From the NCBI GenBank assembly GCA_963550135.1, contig CAUVBP010000002.1, positions 1 through 64,000 on the forward strand: a stretch of DNA of 64,000 nucleotides, read 5' to 3'. A model generated the notes under the pieces. It was not told the origin of the DNA. It saw nothing but the letters and a program-made list of their open reading frames with translations, and made no database searches. This DNA comes from Saccharimonas sp963550135. Its GTDB lineage: Bacteria; Patescibacteriota; Saccharimonadia; Saccharimonadales; Saccharimonadaceae. Of the stretch, positions 59,105 to 64,000 are shown in pieces; position 1 is the first letter of the stretch; every line of letters starts with the position of its first letter. A program made the translations under genes and the position numbers.

Positions 59105-61660
59105 ATGAGCTTAGCTAAAACTTATACTCCGAACGAATATGAACCGTCAATTTACGCCTTGTGGGAGGAGTCTGGCGTATTTAAACCGAAAGGGCAGGGC
59201 CAGCCGTACGCGATTGTGATGCCGCCGCCAAATGCTAACGGCAATTTGCATGTCGGGCACGCTTTAGGGTCGGCAATTCAAGATATTTTAGTACGTTATC
59301 ACCGTATGCAAGGCTATGATGCTGTGTATATACCGGGGGCTGACCATGCCGGCTTTGAAACTTGGGTAGTTTACGAGCGCGAGCTAGAAAAGCACGGCCA
59401 GACGCGCTTTGACTTCAATCGCGAAGAATTATACGCGCAGGTATGGGATTTCGTAGCTAAACGCCGCGGCGATATGGAATTACAACTGCGGGCGATTGGC
59501 GTGGGCGCTGATTGGGACGATTTGGTATTCACGCTCGACGATAAAGTTATCAAAACTGTCTACGATACTTTCGAGAAGATGTGGCAGGACGGCTATATTT
59601 ACAGGGGCGAACGCATTGTCAATTACTGTACGCAGCATCAGACGAGTTTTTCGGACTATGAGGTTGTTCACAAAAACGAAAAAGGGAAGTTGTGGGAAAT
59701 CGCTTATCCGCTAATCGATAAAGTCGGCGAAATCGTTATCGCTACGACGCGTCCCGAGACGATGTTTGGCGACGTAGCCGTAGCGGTCAATCCAAACGAC
59801 GAGCGCTACAAAGACCTTGTCGGCTGCAAAGCGCTGCTGCCGATTGTCAAGCGCGAAATTCCCATTATCGCTGACGATTATGTCGATCCAGCTTATGGCA
59901 CTGGTATGGTGAAAATTACACCAGCACACGACCCGAATGACTTTGAGGTAGGCAAGCGCCACAATTTAGAATTAGTTCAAGTAATTGATTTTGACGGCAA
60001 AATGATCAATGTGCCGGGTCAATTTGTCGGCATGACGGCGCTAGAAGCTCGTAAACGTGTCCTAGCGGCGCTCGAAATAGACGAATTGCTGCGCGGCGAA
60101 AAAGATATCGAGCACCAGGTTGGACATTGTTACAAATGCGGTTCGGTCATCGAGCCGCTCGTCAAAGAGCAATGGTTCGTCAAAATGCGCCAATTGGCTG
60201 ATAACGCTATCGCGGCAATTGAGCGCCAAGAAGTGACGTTTACCCCTGAAAATAAAGGCGATGTTGTCATTAAATATCTCAAAGATATCAAAGACTGGAA
60301 TATCAGCCGCCAAATACCGTGGGGCATTCCGATTCCAATGTTTCAGTCCAAGACGGATTTGAACGATTGGCGTTTCAGCACGGATGTCGATAAAAAAGAA
60401 ATCGTTGTAGATGGCACAACGTATCGCCGCGAGGAGGATACGCTTGACACTTGGTTCAGTAGCGGCCAGTGGCCGTATATCACCACCGATTATTTGGATG
60501 CTGGCAAGCTAGCCAAGTATTACCCGAATACCGTCATGGAAACAGCGGGCGACATTTTGTTTGCGTGGGTAGCACGGATGATTATGCTGGGCCTGTATCG
60601 GACTGGCCAGGTACCGTTCAAGCATGTGTACTTGCATGGCTTAGTGCTTGATGAAAAGGGTATCAAGATGAGCAAAAGCAAGGGCAATGTCATCAATCCG
60701 ATGGAGACAGTGGCGAAATATGGCTCGGATGCACTGCGTATGGGTATCATTGCTAGTCGCAGTGCTGCTCAGCCGCAAGCGTTTAATACTGGCAAGGTAG
60801 TAGCAGCCCGTAATTTCTGCAACAAGCTGTGGAATATTGCTCGCTATACTGAAAATTTGGTTGGCGACCGCACGCCAGCAGCTAGTCCGCAACTACAATC
60901 GCTAGCCGATCATTGGATTGCTCGCCAACTAGACGAGGCAGCACAGTCGCTAGATCGGCAGATTGCGACCTATCATTTTGCCGAGGCCGGCGAGACGATT
61001 TATCACACCGTTTGGGATGACGTAGCCGATTGGTATATCGAGGCTAGCAAAGTTGAGCAAAATATCGATATGAACGCGTATGTTTTAGACACAATTTTGC
61101 GGTTAACGCACCCATTCGCGCCATTCTTGACCGAAACAATTTGGCAGGCTTTGCCGTGGCACGATACAATCTTGGCTAGCGAAACTATGCCAGACAGCCT
61201 GGAGTACGACGATATCGCTGCTGCTGCATTCGGCCGCTTGAAAGATTTAGTATCAGAAGCACGCTACGTAGTTAGCGAACTGCCGGGCAATAAACGTTAT
61301 GGTCTATTGTACATGGACGATTCACTGGTGGCTGATAATATCGAACTTGTCAAGAAGCTAGCGCGTGCTACCTCGGTAGAATATGTTGACCAGGCTAGGG
61401 GACTACGCTTGGCGGCTAGCGGGCGAGACGTTTGGCTAGACATTGACGACGAAACGCTTTACGAGCATCAAGCTAATCTCGAGAAACGTTTAGCCGAAGA
61501 ACGCCAGCATATCCGGACACTCGAGACGCGCTTGGCAAACGATAACTATGTAGCCAAAGCTCCGTCGGCTCTGGTCGAGGAGTCGCGCAAGACACTCCGT
61601 GAAAAACAAGAACTAATTACCCGGCTACAGAACGAGCTGCAAGTTGTGTCGAATAAGTAA
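59105..61660 (+). CDS. valS: Valyl-tRNA synthetase
   Basis: 851 residues. HIGH-type motif PPPNANGNLHVGHALGSAIQD, editing domain with ATTRPETMFGDVAVAVNPND, DTWFSSGQWPY, KMSKS-type GIKMSKSKGNVINP, anticodon-binding domain (about 600-740) and a C-terminal coiled-coil arm (about 790-851) as in bacterial ValRS. It charges tRNA-Val and edits mischarged threonine. A long structured leader precedes it. Confidence 0.96.
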   Translation: MSLAKTYTPNEYEPSIYALWEESGVFKPKGQGQPYAIVMPPPNANGNLHVGHALGSAIQDILVRYHRMQGYDAVYIPGADHAGFETWVVYERELEKHGQTRFDFNREELYAQVWDFVAKRRGDMELQLRAIGVGADWDDLVFTLDDKVIKTVYDTFEKMWQDGYIYRGERIVNYCTQHQTSFSDYEVVHKNEKGKLWEIAYPLIDKVGEIVIATTRPETMFGDVAVAVNPNDERYKDLVGCKALLPIVKREIPIIADDYVDPAYGTGMVKITPAHDPNDFEVGKRHNLELVQVIDFDGKMINVPGQFVGMTALEARKRVLAALEIDELLRGEKDIEHQVGHCYKCGSVIEPLVKEQWFVKMRQLADNAIAAIERQEVTFTPENKGDVVIKYLKDIKDWNISRQIPWGIPIPMFQSKTDLNDWRFSTDVDKKEIVVDGTTYRREEDTLDTWFSSGQWPYITTDYLDAGKLAKYYPNTVMETAGDILFAWVARMIMLGLYRTGQVPFKHVYLHGLVLDEKGIKMSKSKGNVINPMETVAKYGSDALRMGIIASRSAAQPQAFNTGKVVAARNFCNKLWNIARYTENLVGDRTPAASPQLQSLADHWIARQLDEAAQSLDRQIATYHFAEAGETIYHTVWDDVADWYIEASKVEQNIDMNAYVLDTILRLTHPFAPFLTETIWQALPWHDTILASETMPDSLEYDDIAAAAFGRLKDLVSEARYVVSELPGNKRYGLLYMDDSLVADNIELVKKLARATSVEYVDQARGLRLAASGRDVWLDIDDETLYEHQANLEKRLAEERQHIRTLETRLANDNYVAKAPSALVEESRKTLREKQELITRLQNELQVVSNK

Positions 61661-61663
61661 AAG

Positions 61664-62023
61664 CTAGTCGATAACTGGCAAATTTGCGTTATCAAAAGCG
61701 TGCCGGCCGCCTTCTTCTAATAAGGCTAAAATGTTTTTGTGGTGATGGCGGCGATCTGGCGAAATACTAGGCGATTGGTAGCGAAAACTGTTGCTTAGCA
61801 TGCCTTCTGATAGATTATGCTCGGAATGGGTGTGCTGCATTCGCGACTCGTTGATGGTTCGCAAATCTTGCGAGCTAAGCTTTTGTATGGAATGACTGTG
61901 CGTCAAACTGATATCGATAGCGTGTTCAAAATGCCCGTCGTGGACAGCAACGCCGCTAGCTATTAGCAGACTGAGCGCGGCGAATAAAGCGTTAATGATG
62001 CTGGTAAAATATGTCATAATCAT
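61664..62023 (-). CDS. Small His-rich exported protein
   Basis: 119 residues, not recognised. An N-terminal helix (about 1-27) looks like a signal or anchor. The rest has many histidines in clusters: AVHDGHFEHAIDISLTHSHS, MQHTHSEHN and RRHHHK. This suggests metal binding (zinc or nickel) outside the membrane, an inference only. The promoter has an inverted repeat over its -10, as found at metal-regulator sites. It ends four bases from the valS stop (convergent). Confidence 0.6.
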   Translation of the reverse strand: MIMTYFTSIINALFAALSLLIASGVAVHDGHFEHAIDISLTHSHSIQKLSSQDLRTINESRMQHTHSEHNLSEGMLSNSFRYQSPSISPDRRHHHKNILALLEEGGRHAFDNANLPVID

Positions 62024-62038
62024 GTTTGTTTTAAGGTA

Positions 62039-62078
62039 TTGTGCTTACAAATATAGCACAAGTATGATAAAAAGTCAA
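62039..62078 (-). promoter_or_regulatory. promoter with operator-like inverted repeat for the His-rich gene
   Basis: Minus strand TTGACT (62078-62073), 17-base spacer, TATATT (62055-62050). The inverted repeat TTGTGCT/AGCACAA (62039-62045 and 62055-62061, nine-base spacer) covers the -10 and start site. Confidence 0.6.
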
Positions 62079-62175
62079 TAGTATGTCATAAAATAAGATT
62101 ATAAGTTAGTCTGAGGCAGTGTTCGGACGGTTCATAAACAGATTACCGCTAGGTTTTAGCGCGCAGGTTGGCTAT

Positions 62176-62631
62176 CTACTGGTGATGATATTTGCCGCCG
62201 CGAGCAATTTCTTGCGCTCGGTATAGCTGCTCAGCGAGAACCAGCCGCACTAACTGATGTGGAAAGACTAATGGCGACAGTGACCAAACCAGGTTAGCAC
62301 GCTGTGTTAGTGCTGCGCTGACACCAAAGGCGCCGCCGATAACTATCGTGATATTTTTACCTTGCACAAAGAGCTCGTTTAGCTGGCGCGATAGGGCAGG
62401 CGAGTCAAACGTCTGACCGTGCTCATCGAGCAGAATTACGAAATCTTGGGGGTGTAAACGCGCTAAAATTCGCTCAGACTCCTCTTGGCGGGCCTGCTGG
62501 CCATCTAGCTTGCTATGCGGTATCAATTGCCACTCAAAACTCCAAGGCTGCTTGCAGCGCGTTTGGTAGCGTTTGATGCCGTCGGATACCCAATCCTCGT
62601 GCTTTTTACCAACGGCGATGACGGTGATCAT
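62176..62631 (-). CDS. rlmH: 23S rRNA pseudouridine-1915 N3-methyltransferase RlmH
   Basis: 151 residues, normal length for this SPOUT enzyme. MITVIAVGKKHEDWVSDGIKRYQ, FVILLDEHGQTFDSPALS, ITIVIGGAFGVSA and the C-terminal LVFPHQLVRLVLAEQLYRAQEI, GGKYHH are hallmark RlmH motifs. Its ATG overlaps the stop of the HIT gene by four bases. Confidence 0.96.
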   Translation of the reverse strand: MITVIAVGKKHEDWVSDGIKRYQTRCKQPWSFEWQLIPHSKLDGQQARQEESERILARLHPQDFVILLDEHGQTFDSPALSRQLNELFVQGKNITIVIGGAFGVSAALTQRANLVWSLSPLVFPHQLVRLVLAEQLYRAQEIARGGKYHHQ

Positions 62632-63035
62632 ATGGCAATCAAGCGCTCTTTGATACTGTTGGCGATATTATCGAGCCGTTCGTCTGAAATATCGACAGGG
62701 TAGTCGTGATGGAGCTGTAAGGTGTCGCGGTCATACAGCGGCACTAGGTGAATATGGGCGTGCGGTACATCAAGGCCCTCAACAACTACACCGACACGCA
62801 TAGGGTTGAGTTCGGCCTGGATAGCCTGGGCGATATTTTTGGCAGTTTGCCAGAGGTGAGTGTAAGTCTCGTTGTCGAGGTCCCAAATTAAATCAACCTG
62901 TTCTTTGGGCACCACTAACACATGCCCGTCGCTGAGTGGGTTGATATCGAGAAAGGCAATAACATCATCGTCTTCGTAGACTTTGCGGCAAGGAATTTCG
63001 CCCTTAATAATTTTGGTAAAAATTGAATCGTCCAT
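62628..63035 (-). CDS. HIT family hydrolase (HinT-like)
   Basis: 135 residues. SIFTKIIKGEIPCRKVYEDDDVIAFLDI start and the histidine triad HAHIHLVPLY near residue 92. HinT-type enzymes cut nucleotide phosphoramidates. It lies between the Fic gene (two bases) and rlmH, so the three form an operon. Confidence 0.93.
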   Translation of the reverse strand: MDDSIFTKIIKGEIPCRKVYEDDDVIAFLDINPLSDGHVLVVPKEQVDLIWDLDNETYTHLWQTAKNIAQAIQAELNPMRVGVVVEGLDVPHAHIHLVPLYDRDTLQLHHDYPVDISDERLDNIANSIKERLIAI

Positions 63036-63037
63036 TA

Positions 63038-64000
63038 TTACTCCTTGTTTATCATAGTTTTTAGTTTATCAGACGCGTAGTACAGCACGGAAGCCCCCTG
63101 CTTGACAGAAAAGGTCAACCCTAGATTCAAGAGACCTTTTATATCTTTATCGGCAGTTTGGCGAGAGATGGCGTTTAATTCTGCGTGCGAGGAGATGGTA
63201 GCGTAATGACTATCGTCGGATATTAGATAGTATATAATTTGTTTTTGCCGGTCATTAAGGTTTTTGATAGAGTGAAGTTTCTTGGTTATAGCGCTATTTT
63301 CTTCATCGGTTCTTTTAGTATAATCTCGAAATTCCTTGATTGCCTCCAGAACTTTTTCGGTGTGATAATTAAAAAAGTAGGTAAAATCATACGAATCTTG
63401 TTCGGCGTAAATATAAGCGTAGGCGTACTGCGCTGGCGCTCGCTTAATGACTGTAGAAATTGGAAAATAAGCTAGCGCCCAATAACCGTTTTTCAGCATA
63501 TACCAATAAAACAAGCTGCGCGCTAAACGTCCATTGCCGTCAGTGAAGGGGTGCAGATACCCTAGCCAAAAATGCAGCATAGTTGCTTTGACTAACGGGT
63601 GGATAAACTTACCGTTATCGTTGGCATATTCTATCAAGCGATCAAGCTCATGCTCGACGAAACTTTGGTTTGGCGGTACATGGGCGACTTTTTCGTTGAA
63701 CCAGACGACTATATTATCGCTGTCTTTGCGAAATCTACCTGAATCGGCGTCGGGAATCGTGTGGCGGGTTAGCTCTTGATGCAATTCTAAGAGCAAATTT
63801 TTCGATAGACTGCGTTCAACGAAATTTTCTTCGATTTTCGATAAAGTTCGATAATTATTGAGAATCATCCAGTCGCTTTTGTTGCGCGGCTTGATGTTGT
63901 CGGCTATCATATGCTTAGCGTAGCGCCGAGAAGTGTCTGCGCCTTCGAGCTGGCTTGATGCGATAGCCTCCTCGAGGATGCCTCTTGCGATATATTTTTG
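63038..64000 (-). CDS. fic: Fic family protein (AMPylator-like), N-terminal end outside the window
   Basis: The frame is open through 64000, so the gene begins beyond the edge; an ATG at 63910 is only internal. Upstream of it the frame reads SSQLEGADTSRR, which matches the inhibitory-helix motif (S/T)xxxE(G/N). The Fic core HPFTDGNGRLARSLFYW is intact, with the catalytic His. The C terminus has a winged helix (LNDRQKQIIYYLIS...). Fic proteins transfer AMP to targets. It heads the Fic-HIT-rlmH operon. Confidence 0.9.
   Translation of the reverse strand, partial: QKYIARGILEEAIASSQLEGADTSRRYAKHMIADNIKPRNKSDWMILNNYRTLSKIEENFVERSLSKNLLLELHQELTRHTIPDADSGRFRKDSDNIVVWFNEKVAHVPPNQSFVEHELDRLIEYANDNGKFIHPLVKATMLHFWLGYLHPFTDGNGRLARSLFYWYMLKNGYWALAYFPISTVIKRAPAQYAYAYIYAEQDSYDFTYFFNYHTEKVLEAIKEFRDYTKRTDEENSAITKKLHSIKNLNDRQKQIIYYLISDDSHYATISSHAELNAISRQTADKDIKGLLNLGLTFSVKQGASVLYYASDKLKTMINKE

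Overview
The window looks like a chromosomal segment, including the replication-origin region, of a Patescibacteria (CPR) bacterium, most probably Candidatus Saccharibacteria (TM7). Reasons: gene order rpmH/rnpA/yidC/jag next to dnaA-dnaN-recF; a VirB/PrgI-type secretion locus joined to wall-degrading enzymes with a run of small VirB2-like pilins; two FemABX-like proteins; very compact gene packing; TGA used as a normal stop codon (unlike Absconditabacteria/Gracilibacteria). The taxonomic call is inference from gene content; no rRNA is present.

Layout. 1-4.4 kb: DUF2142-type membrane proteins (one cut by the window edge), a membrane-anchored protein and a secreted ChW-repeat protein with a lysozyme-like domain. 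4.4-11 kb: a surface-glycan cluster (two glycosyltransferases, Wzt/Wzm exporter, a divergent GT2). 11-12.7 kb: an AlbA_2/ATPase-type protein followed by 11-bp repeats. 12.7-14.6 kb: sucCD. 14.6-17.1 kb: GtrB-like GT2, GtrA-like flippase and a GT4. 17.1-21.1 kb (minus): Tim44-like, LemA, KhpB/Jag, YidC, RnpA, L34. 21.1-25.1 kb: oriC-like sequence, dnaA, dnaN, recF. 25.1-43.5 kb (minus): a type IV secretion-like locus with two giant VirB6-like proteins, two paralogous lipoproteins, PrgI, a split VirB4 (TraC-like N domain plus ATPase), a VanY peptidase fusion, a three-domain wall hydrolase and two PEGA-like anchored proteins. 43.7-46.2 kb (plus, divergent): six small VirB2/TrbC-like two-helix proteins; a seventh lies at 47.7-48.2 kb on the minus strand. 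46.3-50 kb: Hsp20, ComF, three tRNA-Ser and one tRNA-Arg. 50-64 kb: MacB-type exporter, PGI/PMI, FemABX, MurE-like ligase, TsaD, TsaC, second FemABX, ValRS, a His-rich small protein, RlmH, HIT protein and a Fic protein that runs off the right edge.

How it fits together: the glycan genes build and export surface polysaccharide; MurE, FemABX and sugar isomerase serve wall synthesis; the secretion locus supplies an envelope-spanning machine with its own pilins and peptidoglycan-cutting enzymes but no visible relaxase or VirD4 coupling protein, which suggests protein delivery, adhesion or DNA uptake rather than conjugation. A striking sequence-wide trait is that many genes have a -10 box (often extended TGnTATAAT) six to nine bases before the start codon, implying leaderless mRNAs.
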